Source: Prorocentrum cordatum (lineage: Eukaryota > Sar > Dinophyceae > Prorocentrales > Prorocentraceae). From it: DNA of 62,000 nt. A model generated the notes under the pieces. It was not told the origin of the DNA. It saw only the letters and a program-made list of their open reading frames with translations, and made no database searches. Of this stretch, positions 1 through 10,024 are shown one piece after another. The DNA lies in NCBI GenBank assembly GCA_963575745.1, contig CAUYUJ010000337.1, forward strand, positions 363,730 to 425,729, given 5' to 3'. Within the stretch, counting starts at the first letter, position 1; each line of letters opens with the position of its first letter. Position numbers and translations under genes: made by a program.

Positions 1-970
1 TTCGGTGGAGCTCCCTGGGGGGCCACGAAGCGCTGTGCTGGGTGAGGGGAGACGCATGCGAACTGCGCCACTGGGAGACCTCCCTCTGGGGCCATGAAGC
101 GCTGTGCTGGGCGGGCGAGACGCATGCGAACTGCGCCGCTGGGACCTTCAGTGGAGCTCCCTCTGGGGCCACAAAGCGCTGTGCTGTGTGGGTGAGACGC
201 ATGCAAACTGCGCCACTGGGCCCTTCGGTGGAGCTGCCTGGGGGGGGGGGGGGGACGCGAAACGCTGTGCTGGGCTGGGGAGGCGCATGAGAATTGCGCC
301 ACTGTGACGTCCGGTGAAGCTTCCTATGGGGCCACGAAGCGCTGCGCCGTGTGGGGGAGAAGCATGTAAACTGCGCCACTGGGACCTTCGGTGGAGCCCC
401 CTCGGGGGCCAGGAAGCGCTGTGCTGGGTGGGGGAAAGCATGCGAGAGGCGCCACTGGGACCTTCGGTGGAGCGCCTTATGGGGCCACGAAAAGATGTGT
501 TGAGTGGGGGAGACGCATGCGAACTACGCCACTGGGACCTTCGGTGGAGCTCCTTGCGGGGCCACGGAACGCTGTGCTGGGTTGGGGAGACGCACGCGAA
601 CTGCGCCAATGGGGCGTTCGGTGGAGCCCACTCTGGGACCACGAAGTGCTGCGCGCTGCACGGGGGAGACGCATGCGAACTGCGCTGATGGGACCTTCGG
701 TGGAGCTCCCTGGGGGGGCCACGAAAAAAATGTGTTGAGAAGGGGAAACGCATGCGAACTGCGCCACTGGGACCTTCGGTGGAGCTCCTTACGGGGCCAC
801 GGGGCGCTGAGCTGGGTTGGGGAGACGCACGCGAACTGCGCCGCTGGGGCGTTCGGCGGGGCCCACTCTGGGACCACGAAGCGCTGCGCGCCGGGCGGGG
901 GGGGGGCGCATGCGAACTGCGCCACTGGACCTCCTGTGGAGCTCCCTGCGGGGGGCCACGAAACGCATGC
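1..970 (+). repeat. Satellite array of ~72-78 bp units (S copy B, right part)
   Basis: About a dozen imperfect units run head to tail. Each carries TTCGGTGGAGCTCC, GGGGCCACGAAGCGCTG and a GCATGC palindrome. The same unit recurs in reverse complement at 15.5-16.75 kb and 25.12-25.24 kb, and forward at 57.42-58.47 kb. The units are GC-rich with few stops and lengths often near a multiple of three, so long overlapping ORFs appear on both strands. I treat those ORFs as artefacts. The left end of this copy lies outside the window. Confidence 0.93.
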
Positions 971-1075
971 GAACTGCGCAAAAGGAGGAGAGAGGAGGGA
1001 GGAAGGAATAACGCGGGGCGCTGTCTCTTCAAAGCGGGGGCCCAGCACCGCACGATGGTTGGGAAATCTCCTCTT
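971..1075 (+). repeat. Conserved right tail of satellite element S (copy B)
   Basis: A purine-rich tract (about 975-1009) is followed by GCGGGGCGCTGTCTCTTC and ends near TTGGGAA. The reverse complement of 15,393-15,460 has the same order: satellite, purine tract, same tail. Because two arrays end in the same unique sequence, the tail belongs to a defined composite element rather than to random flank. Confidence 0.8.
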
Positions 1076-1673
1076 ACTTCACCATCCTGGGTCGATGCCA
1101 ACGTCCGTCGCGCGCCCCCCGTCGTCCGCCAAATTTTGGGCCGCGGAGCGATGCCGAGCCCTTTCCCACCTGGGCGTCCCAAGTGAAAACCCGGCTCTCT
1201 TACTTTAACCACCCGGGTCGATAGCAGCGCCCATCGCTCGACTCTTCGAGTCGGGGCACGCCCCCCGTCACGAGCCAGCGTGTTCCGGGATTCGGCGCGC
1301 GCCCTTTCGTTAGGGAAACATGCGCTTGGTTTAAATTACATCAGAGAAAAATCGCAATCAGTGAGTGGATGGTCGGACAGTTTTGCAAGCGCCATGCGTG
1401 GCTGCAGCTTCGCGAGAGGAGCTTTGAGAAGTAAACTGATTGATTGCCCTCGCGTGTTGGAAGGGTTGCGGCGCCCTCACCATTTCGGGCATCCGTCGGC
1501 CCATCGTGGCCTAGGAGGTCTCCAACGCTGCCCCAGGACGGCGCGCGAGGGGCCCAAGATGACCCAAATGTGCCTCTGGAAGTACCCTCGAGGGCCCCTC
1601 GACGACTCAAAACGCCACAACGTCCCCACAGCGGCCCGTAGAAGAACAATCCGCATCGGCGAAAGAGAAGAGT
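1076..1673. other. Flank without recognisable gene
   Basis: No convincing gene. From about 1,500 the sequence is made of loose GGCCCAAGATGACCC / CTCAAAACGCC-like fragments, resembling the degenerate CCAAGACGGC-type repeats on the other side of the large element (53.34-54.06 and 56.93-57.3 kb). This fits a common host background on both sides of O. Confidence 0.4.
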
Positions 1674-1972
1674 CTTGGTTGCCACGATACTCATAATCCC
1701 TCAATGAGTTCCGATAATATCATGGTCAGTGGGCTCCGCCGATGACATGGGGAAGAAGGGGCAATGCCGTCAAGCATACAATAGGGCAACACTGAGAGGA
1801 AGAGGCCGGCCCGCCGGCCGACGCGCGCGCGCCGCAGGCTCGCTCCTTTTCCGTTTCCCTAGAGCCAAAATTGTAGCTGCGGGAGAGAAGCAGTCAGTAC
1901 ATCGGACAGTGCGCGCAAGGCAAAGGAGCAGGAAGGGCAAGAGGACTGTGGCGCGGAAGGGGTGCATTGACT
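1674..1972 (-). repeat. 3' LTR of element O (putative)
   Basis: Closely matches 52,815-53,121, both starting near TCATAATCCCT and containing GGGCTCCGCCGATGACATGG and GCAGGCTCGCTCCTTTT; both end GTGCATTGACT. The matched part is strongest from 1,707 to 1,972. A short purine run (GCAGGGGG on the minus strand, 1,973-1,980) borders it on the internal side, as a polypurine tract would. Minus-strand LTR start may be AGTCAATGCACC or TGCACC. Confidence 0.7.
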
Positions 1973-2272
1973 CCCCCTGCGGCGGGGCCCGTAGAGCCGC
2001 CCCGACCCCCGACCCACCCGGCCTGTGCATGCGCGCAGCCACCGGAGCGAACCCCAAACGCATTTAACCGTTCAACGGTGGTTGCCAGGGGGCGGAAGGC
2101 CGAAGTGACCCAACGTTCCCCGCCTGAGCTAATATTTCCTAGCTCAGGCCACCATGCCCGTGCACACCTGGTGCGCCCGCTCGATGATGCAGTTTGGACC
2201 AGCATCGACTGGGTCGTAAAGGTCCTTCTTGTGCTGCGTCACCTCTGCCAATGACTCCTTCATTCACGAGGA

Positions 2273-3109
2273 TCATCCCACGTGTCTCTGTTGCGCCATT
2301 TCCACGGAGTTATTATCATGTCTATCTTCTCTTCTGCTTGAACTCCAGCTGCTTGGCTGACTTTTGCCCTGGCCCTTCTCATGCGGCCACGCCTTCGGCG
2401 TAGGCGGCGGCGGAGGCTCTGGCAAGGTGCCCGGCGTCCCAGAATCATGTTTGAACTTGCTATAACCGTTCGAACTAAACCAATGCCAAGTTTTGGCGCG
2501 ACCAGTGACCCTCTGATGACGAGATACCTGCACGTAGTATCCTTGAATTTCTCCATTCTCACTCTTGTCTTCGCAGTCGACCGTCGCGTCGTAACTGCCG
2601 TCCGCGGCGGGCCCAGGGCCACCGCCATCGCTCGCGCGGCCGCCCGGCTCTACAGCCAATCTCTCAACAGCGGGCTCATCGGCCCAAGATTCATCTGCCC
2701 ATGACTGGATCCTATCAGAGTCAACGCAGCCAATTTGGGCGCCCGACGCGGCTAGGCTGGCGGGCGCAGGAGCGCAAAGGGGAGGCCCTACAGGAGCACC
2801 TCGCTCTCGAATCGCTGAGTTCGATGTCCCGAAGCGGCGGTGCCGCTCGGGATGCTTTCTTCGGCGATCGTGATTGCAGCATCTGTTGGAGACTCGGCTG
2901 GGGCTGTCTCTGCGGGAGAGTCGGATGGGCCGCTCTCCTCCGTTTTCTTCTTCAGGTAAATGGTAGTTCCAAATCCAACGCGGCTGTTGGCAAGATAAAT
3001 CGCTCAATGAGATTCCGTAGACGTACGCATGGCAACTATAGCTTCTTGGGTGCTTGAGCAATTCCGTCTGACGGTCTCTGATACTTAATGTGCTCATCCT
3101 TTGGTCCAT
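2273..3109 (-). CDS. 3'-most ORF of element O, unknown
   Basis: 278-aa open frame, the last large one before the 3' LTR. It is rich in Arg, Ser, Pro and acidic residues, with a proline run PEPPPPPTP near the C-terminus and a repeated SWADE(S/P) stretch in the middle. I see no known domain. Its place just before the 3' LTR parallels the 673-aa ORF of element I. The start methionine is only the first available one. It could be the tail of a longer, frameshifted polyprotein. Confidence 0.35.
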   Translation of the reverse strand: MDQRMSTLSIRDRQTELLKHPRSYSCHAYVYGISLSDLSCQQPRWIWNYHLPEEENGGERPIRLSRRDSPSRVSNRCCNHDRRRKHPERHRRFGTSNSAIRERGAPVGPPLCAPAPASLAASGAQIGCVDSDRIQSWADESWADEPAVERLAVEPGGRASDGGGPGPAADGSYDATVDCEDKSENGEIQGYYVQVSRHQRVTGRAKTWHWFSSNGYSKFKHDSGTPGTLPEPPPPPTPKAWPHEKGQGKSQPSSWSSSRREDRHDNNSVEMAQQRHVG

Positions 3110-4439
3110 TCATGAAGTAGGTCAAATGATTCGATGGCGGATCTATTCTGGCAGTCCGGATCATAAGCATCGCGCGTAGCTTCAATAGATGCATTCGCAT
3201 AGTTTAGGTCACGCTGTACCTCGCACCCTGGAAATGCAAAGTTGATTCCCGCAGACATGAACATTACTACTACTTATCGCACAGCTAACATAATCCGCCC
3301 CCATCTCCCGTGAGTAGGGATTCAATCAAATGGTTGGTTCCATATCTTGATTACGAGATCGGACACTCCAGGCGGTACATCATGACTCCATGTCGTTGTC
3401 CAGTGGCATCGTAGCCGGGGGTGTCGATAAATATTCAAGAACGAATTGCGTCGCAACTCTGATAATGTCTGGCCTATCGCAGGGTTTATATTTGTACTTC
3501 GAATCAAACATGCAGCCAGAAGTGAAAACATCAAATCAAGCCGAAAGGGCCGCGTTCGCGTCGGGACAATCAGCTGGTGACGCTGGTCAATATGTTGGTT
3601 GCATCTGCCATCCGACGTCGCAGTCTTCTCTTCACGGGCGGATATCACTCCATCAATGCGGCTGGCTCGATGAGGGAGTTCAGCAATAACCCAGAAACTG
3701 ATATCTCCAAATTTGTTCGACGCAGAAATCCGGCTGGCTTCGTTCAAGTTGTCCGTTTACACTTGAACCGATGGAAGTATAACTCCTTTTCCGCCACTTC
3801 TTGTTCCCATTGGTCCCAGCCTGTGCCTGGAAGAATGTGCTCGGCACTAACGCGTTTCCAATCGAAAGCATCAAGGGCAAAGCCTCTCACTGGACGAGCG
3901 TGTTTGTCCAGATCTGGCGTCCAGATTAATGGCCACTATTTGGCAGCAGTTGGGGCATTTTCCCCATGCTTGAACTTCAACCACTCAATGAATCGGAGCT
4001 TGAGTGGTTCCAGATACTGGAAGCATGGCTCATGGCGCGCCGGCGGGTGCGCAGTGGCGCTGTCAGGTCTCCAGGAAGGGACGGTCCCTGGTTGCGAATT
4101 TGAAAAACGCACAGCCTGCCAAAGCAGCCCGGAGACGCATCTGTGAGCTGCTAACCCACTTGCGCTGGCGTTGGCCGTTTTTTTGCTTGTTTATATAAAA
4201 AAATTCCCAGCGCGTCGGAAGAGCTTTTTTTCTCATCGCTCTCAGCCTGGGGAAAACATGATCTTGGAGCCGCTTCCCCTCTTGCGTCCAGACGTGGAGC
4301 CAGTCCCAGGCTCGCCCATGCAGCAACCAATGCATCTCTGGCAGGTGATTGTAAATAGTTCGCTCGAACGTTGTGGTTGCACGTGACTGGGGTGGGGCAT
4401 CGTAGACAATGTCCGAAGCCAGCCCTTGAAGGCAACGGC
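3110..4439 (-). other. Decayed 3' region of O without clear gene
   Basis: Only short, mutually overlapping frames (for example 3,322-3,747 and 4,063-4,506 on the minus strand). Base composition is AT-richer than the flanking ORFs. No domain is recognised. Likely coding remnant of the O 3' accessory region. Confidence 0.4.
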
Positions 4440-5153
4440 CTATTGCCAGTTGCCCTTGTGCGTCGCAGCAACTTCCCAGAGAGATGAGCCAACTGCACGA
4501 GCCCAAGTTCCCTGAGTCGGAGGTCCACCCCCGGCGGGGGCAGTGCCCGCGGCCTGATAGGCCTTTCCAAACGGAGCGTCACCATCCTTCCGCTGGCTGA
4601 GCCAGTGAGGGATGTGCTCGACGTATTCCGCAGGGAACTTCAATCTAAGAAGTCCGTAATCGGGTGCTTTGTGCATTGCACTAAGCTTCTTTGGGTACTT
4701 GGTTGTCCCTGAGCCTAACATGGACTCCTTGATGATTTCCAAGCTCGTGACGTGTAGTAAATGCCCATGACAGCGCGGCGCCCCGAATTCGTAAAACGCA
4801 TACATGCGTTCCACGCTGTGGGCAGATCAAGAGTGCACTTGACATGCGCGAAAGAACACTATCACGGGCCTGCAAGCCCGTTCAGTTCTATCAATGGAAA
4901 CAACTGTATCTCCATTTTCCTCTTCATTGACTGTCTCATGTGATGCGTCTGGATTCAGAAAAGACTGCCAGTGTTCCATTAGCCTTGCCTGGCCAAGAAC
5001 CAGAATGTCATCGGCCTTAATGCCGAGGACATCAACTTCTCCCGATGGTAGCATAATTAGACCTCGTGCTGCAGTGGTGGCCTGAGCGATCCCATCGCTC
5101 GTCATCTTCCTCTGGCATATTCGGCACAATGTCTGGCCACGCACACCGCGCAT
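4440..5153 (-). pseudogene. Frameshifted ORF pieces of O (unknown)
   Basis: Two minus-strand frames follow each other (4,827-5,153 then 4,440-4,814). The first holds a well-formed stretch around LPSGEVDVLGIKADDILVL; the second around HVTSLEIIKES and ends in a Gly/Pro-rich low-complexity segment. They read like one ordinary globular protein broken by a frame change near 4,820. No family recognised. Confidence 0.35.
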
Positions 5154-5623
5154 TCACCGACAAATTGCGCATCGGAGTGCGCTCGGTGACTACATGTTCT
5201 CCAAAATTCGGAGCTTCCCAACATGACGGACTTCTGGCCCTGTCTCAACATGTTCGCCTCCGCTTCCTCGGCTATGCCGGTAGCGTCATTCGGCAATACT
5301 AGAGGAGTAAGTGCATTATAGGCCTCCTGAGGGATGGAATCTGGTCGGTCATCTGAATCAAACTCTGCTCTGAAAAATTTGATCGCTTGATTAAATCCTT
5401 CTACATCTAGCTCCCCTAGCAGCGCAAAAAACTGGGTCGTGCACCATGCGTGCAGTTTCCTTGATCGCGTGATAGGCGCGCCCTCGAATGGCTGCGATGC
5501 GGGGGGGCACTGGGCCAGCCCTGTGGGCTTCAATAACTTGCCCTCGGATTTCGTGACTTGCCTCATCGCGAGCGTTCTCTCGTTATTGTTGCCCAACGTA
5601 CAGGTGGCCCCCATCAGTTGCAA
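5102..5623 (-). CDS. Hypothetical O accessory ORF, 173 aa
   Basis: Open frame of 173 aa with ordinary protein composition: a helical acidic section (LGELDVEGFNQAIKFFRAE), then PQEAYNALTPLVLPNDATG, then a Cys/His-bearing end (GECAVCVARHC). The C-terminal Cys/His cluster could bind metal but fits no family I can name. It overlaps neighbouring frames at both ends, as expected if one longer protein has suffered frameshifts. Confidence 0.4.
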   Translation of the reverse strand: MQLMGATCTLGNNNERTLAMRQVTKSEGKLLKPTGLAQCPPASQPFEGAPITRSRKLHAWCTTQFFALLGELDVEGFNQAIKFFRAEFDSDDRPDSIPQEAYNALTPLVLPNDATGIAEEAEANMLRQGQKSVMLGSSEFWRTCSHRAHSDAQFVGECAVCVARHCAEYARGR

Positions 5624-5897
5624 ACCTCATGACTAACATTCCTGGTTCGCCCTGGAGGGTCTTGCTCCCCAGGGCGGAGCTGTATGTGATCAGGCGCCGG
5701 CGGGGGAATTTTGCGCAAGAGCAGATGTGTGACTCCTGGGCTAACATCTGCGTCGACGTCCTCCGTGACCGACAGGTGAACCTTCTCCCCGGCATAGGGG
5801 GTCCTCAGTATGTTATCTGGCGGTGCCGCAGGGCTCGAGTCCCCTTCTCCATACGTTCTCGCAGCAGCTGCCTCTTCGTTGGTCCCGGTAGTACTGG

Positions 5898-6641
5898 TCA
5901 ACGCTGCAGGATCAGTAGCCATTCCGGTGTTAGGGCCCTCCACCGACGATGTGAAACACGGACTGCGAACTTGGAGAACATTACATAACTAATAAGCCCA
6001 GTTTGATAAGGCAACGAACACTCGGTGGGTGCATTCCTCTTTTCTTCTGCTTGCTTCAGATAGCGAAGCGCCCAGGTGATCACGTCATCCCTCAAGAATG
6101 TTGCCTCTTCAGTAGAAAGCTCTCTGACGCGGGCGAGCGGCATTCCACCAGGGCGAGCTTGCCAGAGCCGTATCAGTTCATTACGAAGTGACAAATGGGC
6201 TCGGCTCGATTGCGGCCCACAGTGAATATTCAAATGATCTCGTACGATCTTGGCGACCATCGAAACAGGGTCGGCGCCGTCAATATCAGTTGGGGGCATT
6301 TGCAAATCAAAATTGCATTCCCCTCTCGCTCCATCACCCTCTTCGAGCCTTTCTGGCCGAGAGGACTGCGGGCCATTCAAACTCGGTTCCGCAGAAGGGG
6401 GGCCCGGCAAGTCAAGCAAGAAAATTATGAGCCCCCCTGGGGCATCCACCTCGATAGTTTTCTCGCTAGCTCTGGCTGTGCCGGGCTGCTCACGCCGTGC
6501 ATCCGTCGGCGTGCCAGACGCCTTTCTGTCACCCTGCGAATCGAATCTCGGAGGGCCCTTCGGGGGGGAGCGTCGGAGGCGTAGTCGAGGACTTCGAACT
6601 TCCGGCCCATTGCGTCCCCGTCGGCGCTGGGGGCGGAGCAT
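5898..6641 (-). CDS. Hypothetical O accessory ORF with RDDVITWAL motif
   Basis: 247 aa. The N-terminal half is Arg/Pro-rich. The C-terminal half looks globular: HLSLRNELIRLWQARPGG, then LSTEEATFLRDDVITWAL. An 8-residue similarity (RDDxxxWAL preceded by AT) occurs in the 3' region of element I, near 40.06 kb (ATMIRDDIMMWAL), hinting that both giant elements carry a related accessory protein. No known domain. Confidence 0.42.
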   Translation of the reverse strand: MLRPQRRRGRNGPEVRSPRLRLRRSPPKGPPRFDSQGDRKASGTPTDARREQPGTARASEKTIEVDAPGGLIIFLLDLPGPPSAEPSLNGPQSSRPERLEEGDGARGECNFDLQMPPTDIDGADPVSMVAKIVRDHLNIHCGPQSSRAHLSLRNELIRLWQARPGGMPLARVRELSTEEATFLRDDVITWALRYLKQAEEKRNAPTECSLPYQTGLISYVMFSKFAVRVSHRRWRALTPEWLLILQR

Positions 6642-7372
6642 CTCTCATAGAACGCTTCCGTTGAAGCCGAATATCGGGCGGAGGCGCCTTCGCCCCTCAG
6701 GCATCTGGCCAGAATCACCTGGCTTGGCCAATGACTTCGAAGCAGGCCCAGGGGGGGGCGGAAGCGGCTTCGACACGTCATCTGACAATGGTTTCCAAGG
6801 ATTCCTGTCCTGGCGGCGGCGCCGTGGGAGGCAGGCCCCCTTCTTGAGTCGTTATCCGACCCAGCAGCCGTCGTGTCTCCTTTGCCTGTAGGAACAGGCG
6901 GCGCGGGAGGTCTGGCTGATCTAGGCGGCGGAGGCTTCGGCGCCTGATGAACGCCCAAAACTGGGGGCGTCTTGGCTGCGCTTGAAGCAGACCCACCCGC
7001 CGGCTGTGCCGGTGCCTTGGCATTAGCTTCGTCTTGGCCATCATCCGTGCGCTTTCTCTTATATTTTGCTCCGACCAAAAACGGGTGTTCAAGTTTGAAT
7101 ATGCTGCCCCTGCTTTCCAAATATTCCCACGCATGTTCCACTGAAGGGTCCCATTCAGGGTGCGGCGAAGCATTTTCCTGCCAAGCGATTGGAAAGATGT
7201 CGGGAAACAATTGGCATTGCTGATTCCTGACTTTGTCTATCATTTCAGCTCTCTCTTGGTTCTTCGTCCTTTCGGCGTTGCAGTCTTTGTCTACAGCTTC
7301 GCCGCCCCCCAAAAGTTTCGCATTGGCGTCCAAGCGCCGCCCCCTTGCGTAAAGAACGCGTCGGGGTGCCAA
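6425..7372 (-). CDS. Hypothetical O accessory ORF, 315 aa, with hairpin-encoded PAQPA
   Basis: 315-aa frame: an ordered N-terminal part (about residues 30-115, including QCQLFPDIFPIAWQ and EHAWEYLESRGSIF), then a Pro/Ala/Arg-rich tail. The segment KAPAQPAGGS is written by the small hairpin at 7,000-7,012. Function unknown. The C-terminal third overlaps the 5,898-6,641 frame, so the true boundary between the two is uncertain. Confidence 0.4.
   Translation of the reverse strand: MAPRRVLYARGRRLDANAKLLGGGEAVDKDCNAERTKNQERAEMIDKVRNQQCQLFPDIFPIAWQENASPHPEWDPSVEHAWEYLESRGSIFKLEHPFLVGAKYKRKRTDDGQDEANAKAPAQPAGGSASSAAKTPPVLGVHQAPKPPPPRSARPPAPPVPTGKGDTTAAGSDNDSRRGPASHGAAARTGILGNHCQMTCRSRFRPPLGLLRSHWPSQVILARCLRGEGASARYSASTEAFYERCSAPSADGDAMGRKFEVLDYASDAPPRRALRDSIRRVTERRLARRRMHGVSSPAQPELARKLSRWMPQGGS
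7000..7012. repeat. O-family small hairpin (example)
   Basis: CCGGC-TGT-GCCGG. Other clear members: 8,351-8,377, 10,027-10,050, 10,254-10,266, 14,038-14,061, 14,329-14,350, 26,127-26,152, 29,008-29,025, 30,362-30,387, 31,060-31,072, 32,894-32,922, 52,101-52,124, 52,776-52,803. The core is (C)GGC-TNT/TGC/TGA-GCC(G) with outer arms that differ but pair with each other. All lie in O segments. Confidence 0.8.
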
Positions 7373-8100
7373 TGGTAAATGCGTATCTCAGTCATCTCTA
7401 CCTGGTAAGTATGTTCAATGCATTGTTGTGTTGGACCACGACCAGCAGAAACGGGCTTCGGACAACTCCAAAATACAATCTCTACATTGTTCCAATACCC
7501 ATCATTGAAAGTCCTTTCCGCCATCGCGCACTGCGCGTGGATCGAAGGGTTCTCGCCTTGGCACGCGAAAGAATATTCCAAAGTTTGACTTCTCCACATT
7601 TCCCCCGCGCTCGGGGTTCGAGGGGCGGATTTGGTATCCTTCCAGGAGTGAATGAAGCGTCCCAACGGATGTGTTGCGGGACTGTATGGTTCAGTTCCTA
7701 TCTCAAATCAACTCTTCCAGTTTATCCTCTTTCACTCTAAGAGGTAGCGTCAATTGGACACATTGCTCCTTCTCTGCGTGTTCAATAACTGCTGCCTTTC
7801 TCCACATGATGCGGTCAACAATCGTGCTCGGTTCCCCTGCCGCCGTGCGATCACGTCGTGCAATGAATAAGTTTGCCCAATTCGGGGTCGCGTATTCCGC
7901 AGATAGAATAGGTCGCTTCGTACTGTCTTGAATCTGATCCGCCAACCACGCTTCTCCGTTCGATGGCACGCACAAGCGTTTGGAAGCGTCACTATGCACA
8001 AATGTGTCATTGTTCCTTGTCTTCTGCTACATGTCATCCGACTTTTCTCCTGGCCACAAATTACTATTGCTGTAGAGGCGATTAGCCAGCTCTCCAGCAT
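7291..8100 (-). pseudogene. Fragmented O accessory coding region
   Basis: Frames at 7,291-7,665, 7,703-7,999 and 7,750-8,100 overlap. The first has a plausible folded stretch (RTFNDGYWNNVEIVFWSC, then VEMTEIRIYHWHPDAFF). No family recognised. Probably one protein with frame changes. Confidence 0.35.
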
Positions 8101-8272
8101 TCAAGGGCTTCAGGGAGATAACCTCTCTCATGTACTTCAATCGATCCGATCGCAAACTGATGTGGCACCTTAATGGGTCATCTGCGAACGTGATCGGAAC
8201 CAACGGGAGGGCATGTCTTCGTTTTCTTGCCTAGCTGTGTTCCTTTCTGGAACCCAAGGCACTTCTGCTTCA

Positions 8273-8899
8273 TTAATCGCTCCCTGTGGGCCGGGGGGGG
8301 AACGGCGGCCAGTGCCCTAGTGGGCTCCACTGACCGCGCCCGGTGCTTGGTTGGACTCGCGGCTGTGCCAGGTCCAACCAGCCCCCCTGCGTCGCCCGGA
8401 CTCTGCGCGGCTGCGCCAGCAAGGCCAGCGTTTGGCACCGCTCCTCGGGGCTGACTTGCAACTGATCATCTTGCCTGGCTACGGGCCGTGTCCCCGAGGC
8501 TCGCCAAACCGCCCGTTTGGCAAATGTGGCCAGGGGCTGAAAGCAGGGTCGAGATGCTTCCATAATATCTATCGCTTGTTGCATAAATTGATCAATGGGG
8601 ATATTTCCCCCAGTGCGCCGCGCGTCTCTTCCCTCAGGGGGCATGCCAGGGATGTGTGGCAAAATCCGCTTGAGAACGAAATGGAATTCGCTCCATTGCA
8701 AAGAAGTATGATGCCCCGGTCCCTTCGGCGTGAAATATCGCCACTCTTGGGAGAACAAAGAATGTCGCGCTCCTTGCCCCGCGCCAGTCGGGGTGACCGG
8801 GAATGAGCTTTGCGAAAGTGGCTCAGCGAAAGGGAGCGCTCCCAAAATCGAAGTCGGAGTACCGTCCCCAGCAGGACACCAATTAGTCCAGTACGACAC
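8273..8899 (-). CDS. Hypothetical O accessory ORF, faint Tpt1/KptA resemblance
   Basis: 208 aa. It lies just 3' of the 8,920-9,444 ORF, the same relative place as the Tpt1-like domain of element I lies to its upstream neighbour. Loose parallels to a 2'-phosphotransferase are an N-terminal helix pair ending near GGNIPIDQF and a later RRVRATQGGW where Tpt1 has an IRAxQGHS loop. The LRH pair and the HGT motif are not visible. The similarity is too weak to assign. Hairpins at 8,351-8,377 and about 8,406 encode AQPR-type tracts inside it. Confidence 0.3.
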   Translation of the reverse strand: MSYWTNWCPAGDGTPTSILGALPFAEPLSQSSFPVTPTGAGQGARHSLFSQEWRYFTPKGPGHHTSLQWSEFHFVLKRILPHIPGMPPEGRDARRTGGNIPIDQFMQQAIDIMEASRPCFQPLATFAKRAVWRASGTRPVARQDDQLQVSPEERCQTLALLAQPRRVRATQGGWLDLAQPRVQPSTGRGQWSPLGHWPPFPPRPTGSD

Positions 8900-8919
8900 A
8901 TGCTCGTCATATGTAGCTT

Positions 8920-9444
8920 CTATCTTCGCAAACCCGTCTGCTCGCAGCTCATTTTCGCAGATCCACCCCTGGGCGGCTGAGCCACCGGAGGGCCGAAGAA
9001 GAGCCAGGCCGCAAGTTTTGCCGCTTTCAGCATATGATCCGCCATTCGTTCGCCGCCAGCAACCCTTGCCAGTGTACCATGTTTGTCCAACGTGTAGGAT
9101 TCATGATGATCGACAACATGGCATGCATCAGACGGGGTATGACGCAATTTCCGACGCAGACAAGCGCCACCCCAAATCATTATTCTAAGCTGAATCCCCA
9201 CAGCCTCGCATCGTTCAATGCGCTGATTCATGCGTACCCGCAGCAAAGTGGCGATATCCTCCCACATGGCATTCATCTGCAATGTGCGATTCTCCGATTG
9301 CCAATATCGATGATCCCCGCCAACGTAAAATATATGGATTGCCCCCGTCGCGGAGCGATTCGCCGCCTCGTTGATCATTCTCTCGGCTGTTTCGAAGAAG
9401 GGCCCGAGTGCCGCAAGTACCATTTGGGGCTCGGCGTTCTCCAC
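8920..9444 (-). CDS. Hypothetical O accessory ORF, possibly hydrolase-like
   Basis: 174 aa with well-formed secondary-structure pattern: HIFYVGGDHRYW, then MWEDIATLLRVRMNQRIE and GIQLRIMIWGG. A beta strand ending in a Gly-Gly-Asp/His turn, a helix, and another strand is compatible with an SGNH/GDSL-type fold, as also suggested for 38,948-39,628 in element I. Catalytic residues cannot be assigned. Treat as hypothetical. Confidence 0.35.
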   Translation of the reverse strand: MENAEPQMVLAALGPFFETAERMINEAANRSATGAIHIFYVGGDHRYWQSENRTLQMNAMWEDIATLLRVRMNQRIERCEAVGIQLRIMIWGGACLRRKLRHTPSDACHVVDHHESYTLDKHGTLARVAGGERMADHMLKAAKLAAWLFFGPPVAQPPRGGSAKMSCEQTGLRR

Positions 9445-9576
9445 CTTCGTTCCGCTCAGCCCCTTGAGGTTGCACTGGTTTCCGTCAGAGGTATCATTCA
9501 GGAACCAAAATTTGACTTGTATGGGCGTGCGTTGGCACGGGATGAAACTTCCAATATAGGGCGGAACATCTGACTG

Positions 9577-9972
9577 TTACGCAATGTTGCAGGGGCGTTC
9601 AACCGCAAGCACCCCCCCCGTGATGTCAGCATCCAGACCGTGAAGATCCTCCCGCATGAATGAATGAGGGCTTACAGAACCCCCAACCTTCTTATCGTGT
9701 GCATTGCGAAACTGGCGCGCCGAATCGGAGACTCTGTGAATGGCAATGGTCCAACATTTGTGTCCTTCATGAACCGCTTGGGTCGAAGGTCGGAAGAATG
9801 CCCGTGGATGTCTGCTAGTCCGCATCATGGCGGCCAGATCCTCACCACTAACAGGGGTCCATCCGTGACCATGCACCTCCGCCAATCTCGCAATGGCCTG
9901 ACACAGCTTCTGTTTATTGAGCCATGCCAACGCGATGTGAAGGGCAAGGTCCACCACGTCAGCAGCGTACAA
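9577..9972 (-). CDS. Hypothetical O accessory ORF, 131 aa
   Basis: 131-aa frame beginning MYAADVVDLALHIALAWL with helical character, followed by HGWTPVSGEDLAAMMRT and a His/Arg-rich part. No family recognised. It lies between the unknown ORFs at 8,920-9,444 and 10,025-10,609 and probably belongs to the same 3' accessory polyprotein. Confidence 0.33.
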   Translation of the reverse strand: MYAADVVDLALHIALAWLNKQKLCQAIARLAEVHGHGWTPVSGEDLAAMMRTSRHPRAFFRPSTQAVHEGHKCWTIAIHRVSDSARQFRNAHDKKVGGSVSPHSFMREDLHGLDADITGGVLAVERPCNIA

Positions 9973-10024
9973 TGCGGCTATCTCCTTGATGCAACGAGCC
10001 CATTCTTCGAAACTTCGGCGTCAT

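Noticed and set aside
148-1212. 354-aa minus-strand ORF over the first array
   Set aside because: Repetitive Ser/Arg/Pro translation of satellite units, with no start or domain evidence.
1244-1330. Possible tRNA or small RNA gene in the left flank
   Set aside because: No cloverleaf or box A/B pattern could be drawn by eye; a tRNAscan/Infernal run would be needed.
8273-8899. A second Tpt1/KptA domain in O
   Set aside because: Only a loose VRATQGG and position match; LRH and HGT motifs absent. Kept as hypothetical with a note.
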